A stretch of DNA of 64,000 bases, taken from the NCBI RefSeq assembly GCF_003054225.1, contig NZ_QBKQ01000001.1, positions 1,400,847 to 1,464,846 of the forward strand. The letters run 5' to 3'. Origin of the DNA: Christiangramia gaetbulicola. Its GTDB lineage: Bacteria > Bacteroidota > Bacteroidia > Flavobacteriales > Flavobacteriaceae. Below are positions 42,219 through 51,756 of the stretch, piece after piece. Made by a program: the position numbers and the translations under genes. The notes beneath the pieces are model-generated. The model saw nothing but the letters and a program-made list of their open reading frames with translations, had not been told where the DNA came from and ran no database searches. The number at the start of each line of letters is the position of its first letter. Positions within the stretch are counted from its first letter, which is position 1.

Positions 42219-43353
42219 ACCATATTTAATCGAAGAGGATGCCCTTGCTGCATACCATACCATACTTTCCGGATGGATCACACAGGGTCCCCGGGTTCAG
42301 GAATTCGAAGAGAAATTTGCATCCTTTACCGGAGCAAAGTATGCGGTCGCAGTATCTAATTGTACTACCGCGCTACATCTTTCAATGATAGTTGCAGGGA
42401 TTGGTCCAGGGGATGAGGTGATCTGCCCCTCAATGAGCTATATCGCAACGGCTAATTCGATAAAATATGTGGGGGCTAATCCTGTTTTTGCTGAGGTGAA
42501 TGAATTTTATAATCTCGATATTGCTGATGTAGAAAACCGTATAAATTCTAAAACCAAAGCAATCCTTTTGGTTCATCAAATTGGCATGCCAGGGGATATA
42601 GATGCCTTTAAAAAATTATGTGTCCGGTATAATCTGAAACTTATAGAAGATGCTGCCTGTGCTGCAGGTTCAGAATATAAAGGTCAGAAAATAGGTTCTC
42701 ACTCAGAACTGGTTTGCTTTTCCTTTCATCCCAGGAAGATTATCTCTACCGGTGACGGTGGTATGATCACCACGAACAGAGAGGATTATTATAACAGGCT
42801 AAAATTATTAAGACAACATGGGATGTCAATTAATGACCGGGTGCGTCATAATTCAGACAAAGTTATTTTTGAAGACCATATCGAGGTTGGTTACAATTAC
42901 AGGATGACCGATATACAAGCTGCAGTAGGAATAAAACAATTGGAAAAACTGGACTGGATTGTGGATCAAAGAAGAATGATTGCAAAAGTATATCATGATG
43001 GATTAAAAGATATAAGCAGTATAGTTTTACCAGGAGAGGAAGAGGGGTATCAAAGTAATTACCAGTCTTATAGTATTTATTTGAAAGAAGATTTTCCGAT
43101 TTCAAGAAACGAATTAATGCAGAAATTACTGGAAAAGGGAATCGCCACGAGACGCGGGATAATGAATACTCATAGAGAAACGGCCTATAAAAAATTAAAA
43201 AGAAAGGTGAAACTACCTCGCTCAGAGGATCTTCAGGAAAGATCAATTTTACTTCCGCTTTATGTGCCCATGTCCCCACAGGAAATAGAATTTATTATAG
43301 GCACCCTAAAGGGGCTTATTGAGTCTCCCGCGATCCCAAATAGTAGTGTGTAA
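42196..43353 (+). CDS. DegT/DnrJ/EryC1 aminotransferase, second copy (ArnB/PseC-like)
   Basis: A 385-residue PLP enzyme beginning MIMIPIAKPYLIEEDALAAY (an ATG two codons in is an alternative). VSNCTTALHLSMIVAGI binds the phosphate; EDAACAAGSEYKG carries the cofactor Asp; K181 in SFHPRKIISTGDGG is the Schiff-base Lys. It differs from the WbpE-like gene at 38118 in the HPRK motif versus YPGK, the former being common in ArnB/PseC/perosamine-type enzymes. With the coupled epimerase it probably makes a second amino sugar (perhaps 4-amino). Confidence 0.92.
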   Translation: MIMIPIAKPYLIEEDALAAYHTILSGWITQGPRVQEFEEKFASFTGAKYAVAVSNCTTALHLSMIVAGIGPGDEVICPSMSYIATANSIKYVGANPVFAEVNEFYNLDIADVENRINSKTKAILLVHQIGMPGDIDAFKKLCVRYNLKLIEDAACAAGSEYKGQKIGSHSELVCFSFHPRKIISTGDGGMITTNREDYYNRLKLLRQHGMSINDRVRHNSDKVIFEDHIEVGYNYRMTDIQAAVGIKQLEKLDWIVDQRRMIAKVYHDGLKDISSIVLPGEEEGYQSNYQSYSIYLKEDFPISRNELMQKLLEKGIATRRGIMNTHRETAYKKLKRKVKLPRSEDLQERSILLPLYVPMSPQEIEFIIGTLKGLIESPAIPNSSV

Positions 43354-43383
43354 GGCAAACTGCTTGAATATAAGTAGCCCGGA

Positions 43384-44694
43384 ATGAAAGCATTATTTCT
43401 CCAAATTTTTAATGATTTTAAGATTCATAATCCTTTTGAATGGGGAAGGTTAATTGCCGTTACCGGTTCTGCACAAGCAGTGATACATATAATCAGTTTC
43501 GTTAGCGGGATTTTAATTATCAGATTTCTTCCAACAACAGAATATGCTCTTTATACCCTGGCTACAGCAATTTACTCCAACATGGTTATTCTTGCAGACA
43601 GCGGGATAACTGCAAGCGTAATGGCTCAGGGAGGAAAGGTCTGGCAAGACCGTGAAAAATTAGGAAAAGTGTTAACGACAGGCTTTCAGCTAAGAAGATT
43701 ATTTGGAGTAGGAAGTATTATAATCTCGGTTCCTATTATGTTATATCTGCTTCATCATCATGGTGCAGGCTGGTGGAAGGCTTTCGCAATTACATTGGCA
43801 ATTTTGCCCGCTTTTTTCGCAACCTTGTCAGGTAATTTATATGAAATCATACCGAATTTACACCAGAGTATTGTAAAACTTCAAAAGATAAAATTAGTAG
43901 CCAGTGTCATTAGAGCAATATTTATTATTGTGGCCCTTTATTTTTTCCCGTACACTATTCTGGCTTTACTTGCTTATGGAATTGCTCAAATTTGGGCAAA
44001 CAAGAAACTAAAGAAACTTGCCAGATCATTTATAAAGGCTACTAAGAGATCAAGTTCTGCTGTAAGGCATGAAATACTTAAAATGATCAAGCGGTTGATG
44101 CCCGAGTGTATTTATCTGTGTATATCTGGTCAAATTACCATTTGGTTGATCTCCTTTTTTGGAACCACCGCAGCTGTTGCGCAGGTGGGAGCGTTGGGTC
44201 GCATAGCGGTAGTGCTTAGTTTTTTTGGGGTAATGTTTGGAACCCTGATTTCACCAAGATTCTCCAGATTATCAAAAAACAAGGAATTGATATTCAAAAG
44301 GTTTATACAAATTCAGGTGGCACTTTTGCTAGTCGGGTTTTTATTTATTGGAGGGATCTGGATGTTCTCCTCCCAGTTACTTTGGATTTTAGGCGATGCT
44401 TTTTCCAATCTGGAACAGGAGATCGTATTGTTAATGTTAGGTAATTTTATTGGTCTTTTTGCAGTATCTAATTTTTACCTGTGTACTAGCCGGGGTTGGG
44501 TAATTAATCCTTTAATATCTATACCTATTAGCATGGCCGCAATAATTAGTGGAGCAATAATATTTGATGTTTCAAGTCTTGTGGGGTTATTCAATTTTAA
44601 TATTTACATCAATGTTGTCATGTTAATTATGCATCTAACTTATGGGTTGCATAGAATTCATGATATTAAAGAAACTCCTGAATTAAATATTTAA
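43384..44694 (+). CDS. Polysaccharide flippase (Wzx-like, MOP superfamily)
   Basis: A 436-residue integral membrane protein with about 12 TM helices. The first reads GSAQAVIHIISFVSGILIIRFLPTTEYALYTLATAI, a usual start for lipid-linked oligosaccharide exporters. SPRFSRLSKNKELIFKRFIQIQ matches the central cytoplasmic loop of the family. It would translocate undecaprenyl-diphosphate repeat units to the periplasm for polymerisation. Confidence 0.85.
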   Translation: MKALFLQIFNDFKIHNPFEWGRLIAVTGSAQAVIHIISFVSGILIIRFLPTTEYALYTLATAIYSNMVILADSGITASVMAQGGKVWQDREKLGKVLTTGFQLRRLFGVGSIIISVPIMLYLLHHHGAGWWKAFAITLAILPAFFATLSGNLYEIIPNLHQSIVKLQKIKLVASVIRAIFIIVALYFFPYTILALLAYGIAQIWANKKLKKLARSFIKATKRSSSAVRHEILKMIKRLMPECIYLCISGQITIWLISFFGTTAAVAQVGALGRIAVVLSFFGVMFGTLISPRFSRLSKNKELIFKRFIQIQVALLLVGFLFIGGIWMFSSQLLWILGDAFSNLEQEIVLLMLGNFIGLFAVSNFYLCTSRGWVINPLISIPISMAAIISGAIIFDVSSLVGLFNFNIYINVVMLIMHLTYGLHRIHDIKETPELNI

Positions 44695-44731
44695 CCCCAG
44701 CTTAAATCGACCTTTAAAAATGACCTTCTTT

Positions 44732-44758
44732 TTGATCTTTTGGGATCATAAAGATCAA
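44732..44758 (+). promoter_or_regulatory. Intercistronic hairpin after the flippase gene
   Basis: TTGATCTTT (44732-44740) pairs perfectly with AAAGATCAA (44750-44758) around a 9-base loop. It is AT-rich and has no T-run after it, so it is more likely a processing or stability element than a terminator. It lies in one of the longest gaps inside the glycan operon (164 bases). Confidence 0.4.
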
Positions 44759-44858
44759 TATGAACATGAATTCCTTCTAATGAAGAGTCCAATAGGAGGC
44801 TATTAATGATTGCTTTAACCTGCCTATTAACTCCAATTATATACGTAATCTTCAAAAA

Positions 44859-45953
44859 GTGATGAATATTTTATTCTTAAATGCCAGTATACCTAATTAT
44901 CTAATAGACGGTCTTTTTCATGGTTTACGGTCACTTACAGATATTACTGTGGTGGATGTTCCAAGAATGGATTATATGTATGAAGACGCATCTGTAGAGG
45001 ATCTTCAGAAAACGGGCAGTAGAGGGAATACTCTTTATAAAATTCTTCCAGAGGAAAAACAGATCAGGGGAAAACGTACCTATTGGCTGGCAGATATTGA
45101 AAAATATGACCATATCATTTTCACCGATATTTTTGAACAATGTGACCTGTTCAACTATATATATAAAAGTCTCAGAAAGGAAAAGCGATCAAGGATTAGC
45201 ATTATAGATGGGTATGACTCTTCCTCGAGATTTCCGTTTTTCCACAATTCTTTCAATCTCAAAGTTAGGCCTTGGTCTTATTTTTACAATTTTAACAATG
45301 TAAATGTTTTTAAAAGGGAATTTGAAAATACGGGTGAATTATATGGTATTAGGAAGGGAAGCTTTCCTGTGCTTAATAAAATAGCTTCTAAGATATTAAG
45401 CATCCCATCCAGGCAATATAAAATCTCCATGTCTATTCCTGAATCACATATTGAAAATATTTCTTTCAAAAATAAAACTCAGGATTTCATAAACTATAAC
45501 ATTGATGATGAGCTCAATGAAATTTTTAATGAGTTGCCGGTTGCTGAAGCTGGTGTTTGGAAACCAAGTTTCGAAAAACAGGAAGACTATTATAATGACA
45601 TTAAAAATTCAAAGTTTGGAATTACCACCAGAAGATTAGGTTGGGATTGCCTTAGACATTATGAGTATGCCGCCAAAGGAGCAATACTCTGTTTTAAAAA
45701 TCTAGAGCAGAAAAATGAAATTTGTGCTCCATTTGGCCTGGACGAAACTAACTGCATTCCTTATACCACAAAGGACGATTTACTCTTTAAAATTAAATCA
45801 AAAACTATCGGGGAACTGGAGGGAATTCAGAAAAATCAATATGAATGGATTAGAAGATATACTACGAAAAATGTAGCTAAAGATTTTCTTCTACACCTGT
45901 CAAATATTAGAGAAGTACCTAAGAGGACAGTGGTCGATTTTAGGTTCTGGTAA
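44859..45953 (+). CDS. Putative glycosyltransferase-like protein, unassigned
   Basis: A 364-residue soluble protein that I cannot place in a named family. The N-terminus MNILFLNASIPNYLIDGLFHG fits the first strand of a GT-B fold, and the C-terminal FGITTRRLGWDCLRHYEYAA plus GAILCFKNLEQKNEICAPFG resembles the nucleotide-binding half of CgeB-type or family 1 transferases. The R-RLGWDCLRHYEY block looks like a conserved active-site region. No signal peptide or TM. The glycan locus context favours a sugar transferase role. Confidence 0.6.
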   Translation: MMNILFLNASIPNYLIDGLFHGLRSLTDITVVDVPRMDYMYEDASVEDLQKTGSRGNTLYKILPEEKQIRGKRTYWLADIEKYDHIIFTDIFEQCDLFNYIYKSLRKEKRSRISIIDGYDSSSRFPFFHNSFNLKVRPWSYFYNFNNVNVFKREFENTGELYGIRKGSFPVLNKIASKILSIPSRQYKISMSIPESHIENISFKNKTQDFINYNIDDELNEIFNELPVAEAGVWKPSFEKQEDYYNDIKNSKFGITTRRLGWDCLRHYEYAAKGAILCFKNLEQKNEICAPFGLDETNCIPYTTKDDLLFKIKSKTIGELEGIQKNQYEWIRRYTTKNVAKDFLLHLSNIREVPKRTVVDFRFW

Positions 45954-46003
45954 ATCCATAAAATGAAATAAATTCTAAAGCAAATCTTTAAGATTAAAGG
46001 GAA

Positions 46004-46894
46004 ATGAGTCAATTGGGAATTTTAGTAACTAATTATAATACATGGTCTTTAACCAGCACGTGTATCAAAAATTGTTTGAAATATGCTGATGCTGAAATCG
46101 ATCAATTCCTTGTGGTAGATGATTGTTCTACGGAAAGCTTTGAGAATACTTTTGAAGAGGTTGACCTAATTAGAAACCAAACTAATCAGGGACTTATAAA
46201 GTCTTTAAACCTTGGGCTTAAGAATATGAAGACTGATCTTATCTTAATACTGGATTCAGATGCATGGCCTTTGGAAGATTATATTAAAAAAATAAAAAAT
46301 CACTTTACAGAAAACCCCGAGGTTGGAATTGCCACATTTAAAACCATCAACGGAAATGGTGAGGAATCTGATTCATATGAGGCTGAACCTGGAGCATTGA
46401 GTTTAATTCTGGGGCAACAACTCCACAGGTTATATTTAAATAGGTTTTTGAAAAAACCTCAGAATATAAATGTCTTCACTTGTGCGATGGTCATCAGGAA
46501 GAGAGTTCTGGAAGAGATTGGATTATTCGATGAGAATTTTGACTGGTTAGAACTTGACCATGATCTGTGCATGCGTGCTAGCCGAAAAGGATGGAAAATA
46601 GAAGTAATGCCTATTAGAGCTTTTCATCGTGGTAGCGGAACTCCACAAAAAGTAGGTCAAAGAGTTGTACGTTTTTATAAGAACCGATGGTACTTACTTC
46701 GAAAGTTTAAAAAGGTAAAATTTGAGTATCCAACTGCCCTGCTAATTTGTTTTCGGCTAAGTGTAGAGTATATCCTTTTAAGCACCGTAGGCCCTTTGTA
46801 TTATAAGAATACGGAGATTGTAAAAGATAAAATTTACAGTCGAAAAAAAATGATACATTACTTCATGTCATTAGACTGGAAAAGAACAGTTTGA
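46004..46894 (+). CDS. Glycosyltransferase family 2
   Basis: A 296-residue GT-A transferase. LGILVTNYNTWSLTSTCI starts the Rossmann-like half; VVDDCSTESF and LILDSDAWPLEDYI give the nucleotide-sugar site with a DSD motif; DWLELDHDLCMRASRKGWK supplies the ED-type catalytic region. A hydrophobic patch near 245-265 may associate with the membrane. It resembles rhamnosyl/fucosyl-type GT2 enzymes, but the donor is unknown. Confidence 0.88.
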   Translation: MSQLGILVTNYNTWSLTSTCIKNCLKYADAEIDQFLVVDDCSTESFENTFEEVDLIRNQTNQGLIKSLNLGLKNMKTDLILILDSDAWPLEDYIKKIKNHFTENPEVGIATFKTINGNGEESDSYEAEPGALSLILGQQLHRLYLNRFLKKPQNINVFTCAMVIRKRVLEEIGLFDENFDWLELDHDLCMRASRKGWKIEVMPIRAFHRGSGTPQKVGQRVVRFYKNRWYLLRKFKKVKFEYPTALLICFRLSVEYILLSTVGPLYYKNTEIVKDKIYSRKKMIHYFMSLDWKRTV

Positions 46895-46916
46895 AATAGT
46901 AATTAGATCCGCCTAG

Positions 46917-47981
46917 ATGGCTCTCAAAATTTTATTCATATCTCATAATTTTACTCCCTTTATTGGAGGGATCGAAGTTATTTCGCAGATGCTTGCGGAA
47001 GCTTTTACCAGGGATGGTCATGAAGTACATTTGTTGACCTGGTCTAAGGACAAATCTGGTAAAACCTTTCCTTACGAAGTTATTCGAAATCCAAATATTT
47101 TAACTCTTTTTAGGGAACACAGTTGGGCAGATATGGTCTTTGAGAATAATCCTTGCTTAAGATTATCCTGGCCAGCCATATTGTTTAAAAAACCTTTGGT
47201 GGTTACTCTTCAAACCTGGGTTTCTAGAGTCAATGGTAAGATTAGTTTCAAGGATAAACTTAAATTAAAATGGTTAAAAAGGGCAGATCAGGTGATCTCC
47301 TGCAGTAAGGCAATACAGTTAGGCTGTTTCCCGGAGTCTATTGTTATTCATAATCCATATCAGGAAGATCTATTTCGGGTAATTCCTTCCATAAAAAGAA
47401 ATAAGGATTTTGTCTTTTTAGGAAGAATGGTTTCAGATAAAGGAGCGGAACTTGCAATTAGGGCTTTTCATGAAATTAATAAGTCAGATCTAAATGATCC
47501 GAATTTAAGTTTGACTATGGTTGGAGGTGGTCCTGAACGGAAGAACCTTCAGAATCTGGTGAAACAATTGAACCTGCAGAATAAAGTAACTTTTACAGGT
47601 TGCCTTGTTGGTGAAGAGTTGGTAAATTGTTTAAATCAACATAAGTTTTTACTCATTCCTTCCATATGGGAAGAACCATTTGGGATTGTCGCTTTAGAGG
47701 GAATGGCATCTGGTTGTTTGCCGATAGCCTCTGATGGAGGCGGGCTTCCTGAAGCCACCGGGGAAGTTGGTTTAATCTTCAAAAGAGGAGATTTAGATGA
47801 CCTCGTGAATTGTATGCAAAAAGTAATTAATCAAGATGGACTGAAAGAAAAGCTACTGAAGAAAGCGCAGTCTCATTTAGCCAATCATAATTCATCAGGA
47901 ATTTCCAGTAAATATCTTGGTGTGATTAAAATGACCTACAAGAAAAAAAGTTTCTCCAACCCTCAGAAAGTTTCAGTTTAA
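46917..47981 (+). CDS. Glycosyltransferase family 4, paralogue A
   Basis: A 354-residue GT-B enzyme. FTPFIGGIEVISQMLAEAF is the acceptor-side glycine motif. FLGRMVSDKGAELAIRAF opens the C-terminal half. EEPFGIVALEGMASGCLPIA holds the EX7E motif. It is clearly paralogous to the gene at 50646: both share HSWADMVFENNPCLRLSWPA or its close variant, and both end the catalytic part with DGGGLPEA or DAGGLPEA. They flank a third GT4 and the polymerase. Confidence 0.92.
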   Translation: MALKILFISHNFTPFIGGIEVISQMLAEAFTRDGHEVHLLTWSKDKSGKTFPYEVIRNPNILTLFREHSWADMVFENNPCLRLSWPAILFKKPLVVTLQTWVSRVNGKISFKDKLKLKWLKRADQVISCSKAIQLGCFPESIVIHNPYQEDLFRVIPSIKRNKDFVFLGRMVSDKGAELAIRAFHEINKSDLNDPNLSLTMVGGGPERKNLQNLVKQLNLQNKVTFTGCLVGEELVNCLNQHKFLLIPSIWEEPFGIVALEGMASGCLPIASDGGGLPEATGEVGLIFKRGDLDDLVNCMQKVINQDGLKEKLLKKAQSHLANHNSSGISSKYLGVIKMTYKKKSFSNPQKVSV

Positions 47982-48003
47982 CCTTTTAATAAAATTTTTT
48001 TAA

Positions 48004-49263
48004 ATGAAACTAATCCTTTCACATCCAACAGGTAATTCTTTCGTCAGGGCTGCAGCAATGGGATTTCTTAAAAATGATATGCTTTTAAATTTTAGTACTT
48101 CAGTAACCTCCTTTCCTGGCAGTGTTATGGATAGACTTGGAGGAATTGGTCCCTTATCAGAAATTAGAAGAAGGCGTTATGATTCTAATTTGAAACCACA
48201 TACAAAAAGCTGGCCCTGGGTAGAACTTGGGCGTCTGGGTGCTAAAAAGTTAGGTTTGAACGCGCTGGTTAAACATGAAAAAGGAATTTTTTGCGTGGAT
48301 GCTGTTTATAAATATCAAGATAGAAAAGTTGCAACCTTGATTAGCCAGACAGAAAGTAATAAAGCCACCCTAATTTATGCATATGAAGATGGAGCTCTGG
48401 AATCTTTTAGGGCTGCAAAAAAATCAAACCTAAAATGTGTTTATGATCTTCCTATCGGCTACTGGCGGGCTGCTAGAGAATTAATGCTTCAGGAACAAAA
48501 AAATAGACCTGAATGGGCTTCCACTATTTTAGGTTTTGATGATTCAAATTTAAAATTATCCAGAAAGGATGAAGAAATTGCCCTGGCAGATCTTATTATC
48601 GTTGCTAGCAAATTTACAGCAGAAACACTTAAACTTTATCCTGGAAACCTGCCGCCTGTAAAGATTATTCCATATGCTTTCCCCGAGGTTGCTGAGCCAA
48701 AACAATATTTGGGTCTGGATGGTAAAAGGCCATTGAAACTTTTATTTGTTGGAGGACTTTCTCAGAGGAAAGGGATAGCCTATTTAATTGAAGCTGTGGA
48801 ACAATTAAATTTAAATATTGAGTTGACAATTGTTGGTCAAAAATCAGTTCCAAATTGTAAAGTTTTAAATAATGCACTTGATAAATTTAAATGGATCCCG
48901 AGCTTACCACATCAAAAAATTTTAGATCTCATGCGAGACCATGATATTCTTGTTTTTCCAAGTTTATTTGAAGGTTTTGGTCTGGTAATTACAGAGGCGA
49001 TGTCCCAAGGGACACCAGTAATCACCACAAATAGGACAGCAGGCCCAGATTTAATAACTCATGGAGAGAATGGTTGGATCATTGAGCCGGGTTCTACTGA
49101 AGCCTTAAAATCTGTATTAGAGGAAATAAATAGTAATCCAGGAGTGATAGCAGAACTGGGAAAAGCGGCCAGGGAGACAGCGAAAAAAAGAAACTGGGAA
49201 GCTTATGGAAGGGAGCTGGCAGAAGTTATTAAGCAAAGTGGATTACAAAAGTTAATTAATTAA
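48004..49263 (+). CDS. Glycosyltransferase family 4
   Basis: A 419-residue GT-B enzyme. It begins LILSHPTGNSFVRAAAMGF; LKLLFVGGLSQRKGIAYLIE opens the donor-binding half; FPSLFEGFGLVITEAMSQGT is the EX7E motif. A longer N-terminal domain than its neighbours (about 230 residues before the donor half) sets it apart. It ends 1 base before the polymerase-like gene. Confidence 0.92.
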   Translation: MKLILSHPTGNSFVRAAAMGFLKNDMLLNFSTSVTSFPGSVMDRLGGIGPLSEIRRRRYDSNLKPHTKSWPWVELGRLGAKKLGLNALVKHEKGIFCVDAVYKYQDRKVATLISQTESNKATLIYAYEDGALESFRAAKKSNLKCVYDLPIGYWRAARELMLQEQKNRPEWASTILGFDDSNLKLSRKDEEIALADLIIVASKFTAETLKLYPGNLPPVKIIPYAFPEVAEPKQYLGLDGKRPLKLLFVGGLSQRKGIAYLIEAVEQLNLNIELTIVGQKSVPNCKVLNNALDKFKWIPSLPHQKILDLMRDHDILVFPSLFEGFGLVITEAMSQGTPVITTNRTAGPDLITHGENGWIIEPGSTEALKSVLEEINSNPGVIAELGKAARETAKKRNWEAYGRELAEVIKQSGLQKLIN

Positions 49264-49264
49264 G

Positions 49265-50602
49265 ATGGCTGGAATTTCAAATTTTCAATCTGCTACTTAC
49301 GAAATGGGAGCTGGTTATCCTAATACTTCCGTATTGTCGAGTTCAGAAATACTTATCAAAAGGGGGGTATGGTTATATTTCTGGCTGATAATATTTGAAG
49401 GAGCACTGAGAAAATGGGTGCTTCCTGGACTTTCAGAACCATTGTTAATCATCAGGGATCCGTTGGCTATCTGGTTAATTTATAAATGTTTTATGAATAA
49501 TATCTGGAGTCCAAATAATTACGTAGTCGGTATGCTTGGGATCACTATTTTATCTCTAGCCGTTACTTTGATTCTTGGCCATGGTAATATTTTTGTAGCC
49601 CTATATGGTTTTAGGATCATGGCGATCCATTTTCCTTTGATCTTTATTATAGGCAGGGTTTTTAATAAGGACGACGTCATTAAATTAGGTTTAATAATTT
49701 TGTGGATTACCATTGGGATGACCATTCTTGTTGGAATTCAATTCTACAGTCCGCAATCTGCCTGGGTAAATCTGGGAGTAGGAGGAGATTCACAAGGTTC
49801 TGGTTTTAGTGGTGCAGGTGGGTTTTACAGGGTTCCGGGAACTTTTTCTTTCACAAACGGATTATCTTTATTTTATGGGATCGCTGCGGCTTTTATATTC
49901 TATTTCTGGGCATCCAGAGATGTAGTTAAAGTTAATAATCTATTGCTGATCATAGCTAGTTTTGCTCTTCTGGCAGCCATTCCTTTAAGTATAAGTAGAG
50001 GTGTACTTTTTGAAATAATACTTTCAGCACTTTTTCTTTTTGCTATAGTAGGGAAAGATCCCAGGACTATAAAATCCATAATCCTGGTGGGAATAACCGG
50101 AGTGTTTCTATTTTTTGTGTTAGGAAACTTTAGTTTTTTTCAAACGGCTACGGCCTCATTTAGCGAGCGATTAACCAATGCTGGTTCTGTAGAAGGTGGT
50201 CTTGAGGGAACATTAATGGATAGATTTTTTGGAGGATTATATTCTTCGATTACCGATTCTAATTCATCCTTTATAGGGCTAGGTTTAGGAATGGGGACCA
50301 ATGCAGGAGCAAAGTTAATGATGGGTAACAGGGAATTCCTAATTGCTGAAGGAGAATGGGCGAGATTAATAGGAGAGATGGGGTTTATTCTTGGTATGAT
50401 CGCTATCATAATCAGGGGGAGTCTTGTTTTTCAATTGATTACACGGTCATGGAAAGCTATAAAATTAGATAATAAATTACCCTGGATGCTTATGAGTTTT
50501 GGAACAGTAAACATTTTACAGGCTCAATGGGCACAACCTACCGCACTTGGATTTAGTGCCTTGATAGGTGGACTTGTCATTGCTTCTTTTAACGAGAGCT
50601 GA
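49265..50602 (+). CDS. O-antigen polymerase/ligase-like membrane protein (Wzy candidate)
   Basis: A 445-residue protein with about 10-11 TM helices. A large extracytoplasmic loop lies at about 275-355 (FFQTATASFSERLTNAGSVE to MMGNREFLIAEGEWARLIGE), with an Arg/Glu-rich part as in Wzy and WaaL. GVGGDSQGSGFSGAGGFYRVPGTF-like text near 170-195 and SISRGVLFE are typical of O-antigen polymerases. It is the only such protein in the window, so the likely repeat-unit polymerase. Confidence 0.8.
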   Translation: MAGISNFQSATYEMGAGYPNTSVLSSSEILIKRGVWLYFWLIIFEGALRKWVLPGLSEPLLIIRDPLAIWLIYKCFMNNIWSPNNYVVGMLGITILSLAVTLILGHGNIFVALYGFRIMAIHFPLIFIIGRVFNKDDVIKLGLIILWITIGMTILVGIQFYSPQSAWVNLGVGGDSQGSGFSGAGGFYRVPGTFSFTNGLSLFYGIAAAFIFYFWASRDVVKVNNLLLIIASFALLAAIPLSISRGVLFEIILSALFLFAIVGKDPRTIKSIILVGITGVFLFFVLGNFSFFQTATASFSERLTNAGSVEGGLEGTLMDRFFGGLYSSITDSNSSFIGLGLGMGTNAGAKLMMGNREFLIAEGEWARLIGEMGFILGMIAIIIRGSLVFQLITRSWKAIKLDNKLPWMLMSFGTVNILQAQWAQPTALGFSALIGGLVIASFNES

Positions 50603-50645
50603 TAATTACGGCTACTCCGAAATATTTAGATTCCCATATCAAAAT

Positions 50646-51701
50646 ATGCCTTTAAATATCTTATTGCTTTCAAATAACTTTTATCCCTTTGTGGGGGGTA
50701 TTGAAGTCAATTCAGAAATTCTTGCCAGGGCTTTTTTAGATCATAATCATAATGTTTGTGTTCTTACCTGGACACAAGACCCGGAAGGTAAAGATTTTCC
50801 GTTTCAGGTGATGAGAAATCCTGACTATGCAGACCTTCTTAAAATTCACTCCTGGGCAGATGTGGTATTTGAAAATAATCCTTGTCTAAGGCTTGCCTGG
50901 CCGGCTTTAATTTTTGGTAGACCTTCCGTTGTTGCCTTAAATACCTGGATTGTTCAGGAAAACAGAACTAACAAACTTCAGGAAAAATTAAAATCATTCT
51001 GGTTAAAAAGGGCTAATAAGGTTATAGCGGTAAGTCATGCTTTAAGAAAAGTAATATTTCCCAGTGCAATTGTAATTGTGAATCCCTACCGGAAAGAATT
51101 GTTTAAAATGATGCCAGAAATAAAGAAAACCAAGGATTTTGTTTTTCTTGGAAGACTTGTCTCCGATAAAGGTGCAGACCTGGCTATTAAAGCAATTTAT
51201 CAACTTAAAAAAGCCACCAGGATTGAACATGGTCTGGGAATTCAACCTAACCTAACTATAATTGGTGAAGGAGAGGAAAGAGAAAAGCTTGAAGATCTTG
51301 TCGAGGAATTAGGCCTTTCAAATGAAGTCCACTTCGAGGGGCAGCTTGTAGATAAAGACCTGGTTTTATGTTTGAACCAACACAGGTTTATGATAATACC
51401 GTCAGTTTGGGATGAGCCATTTGGGATGGTAGTTTTAGAGGGTATGGCCTGTGGTTGTCTTCCCATAGCCGCAGATGCAGGTGGACTCCCTGAAGCTGTT
51501 GGTCTTGCAGGAATTTTATTTTCAAGAGGTAATGTAAACGATCTGGTGTCCAAAACTCTTCAGGTTTTACGTGATAATGATCTCGAAAATCAATATAGAG
51601 CCCAGATTCAAAATCATCTGAATTATCACCAATCAAATTTGGTGGCTAAAAGATATTTAGATGTTATTGAAAGTGCTGCATCCAGTTTTTCGAAAAATTG
51701 A
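50646..51701 (+). CDS. Glycosyltransferase family 4, paralogue B
   Basis: A 351-residue GT-B enzyme. The frame stays open back to 50568, overlapping the polymerase gene, but the family start is MPLNILLLSNNFYPFVGGIE, so I choose 50646. FLGRLVSDKGADLAIKAIYQ and DEPFGMVVLEGMACGCLPIA give the donor half and EX7E motif. It is a paralogue of 46917 with conserved layout, diverged in the acceptor half (STW/NTWIVQENRT region), so it may add the same or a similar sugar to another acceptor. Confidence 0.92.
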   Translation: MPLNILLLSNNFYPFVGGIEVNSEILARAFLDHNHNVCVLTWTQDPEGKDFPFQVMRNPDYADLLKIHSWADVVFENNPCLRLAWPALIFGRPSVVALNTWIVQENRTNKLQEKLKSFWLKRANKVIAVSHALRKVIFPSAIVIVNPYRKELFKMMPEIKKTKDFVFLGRLVSDKGADLAIKAIYQLKKATRIEHGLGIQPNLTIIGEGEEREKLEDLVEELGLSNEVHFEGQLVDKDLVLCLNQHRFMIIPSVWDEPFGMVVLEGMACGCLPIAADAGGLPEAVGLAGILFSRGNVNDLVSKTLQVLRDNDLENQYRAQIQNHLNYHQSNLVAKRYLDVIESAASSFSKN

Positions 51702-51756
51702 ATTTTTTGGAAATTTCTATTATCTGGAAAACTTTTTCATCTCCAACTTTTAAAAA

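Noticed and set aside
50568..50645. Upstream start of GT4 paralogue B
   Set aside because: It overlaps the end of the polymerase gene and adds 26 residues not seen in paralogue A.
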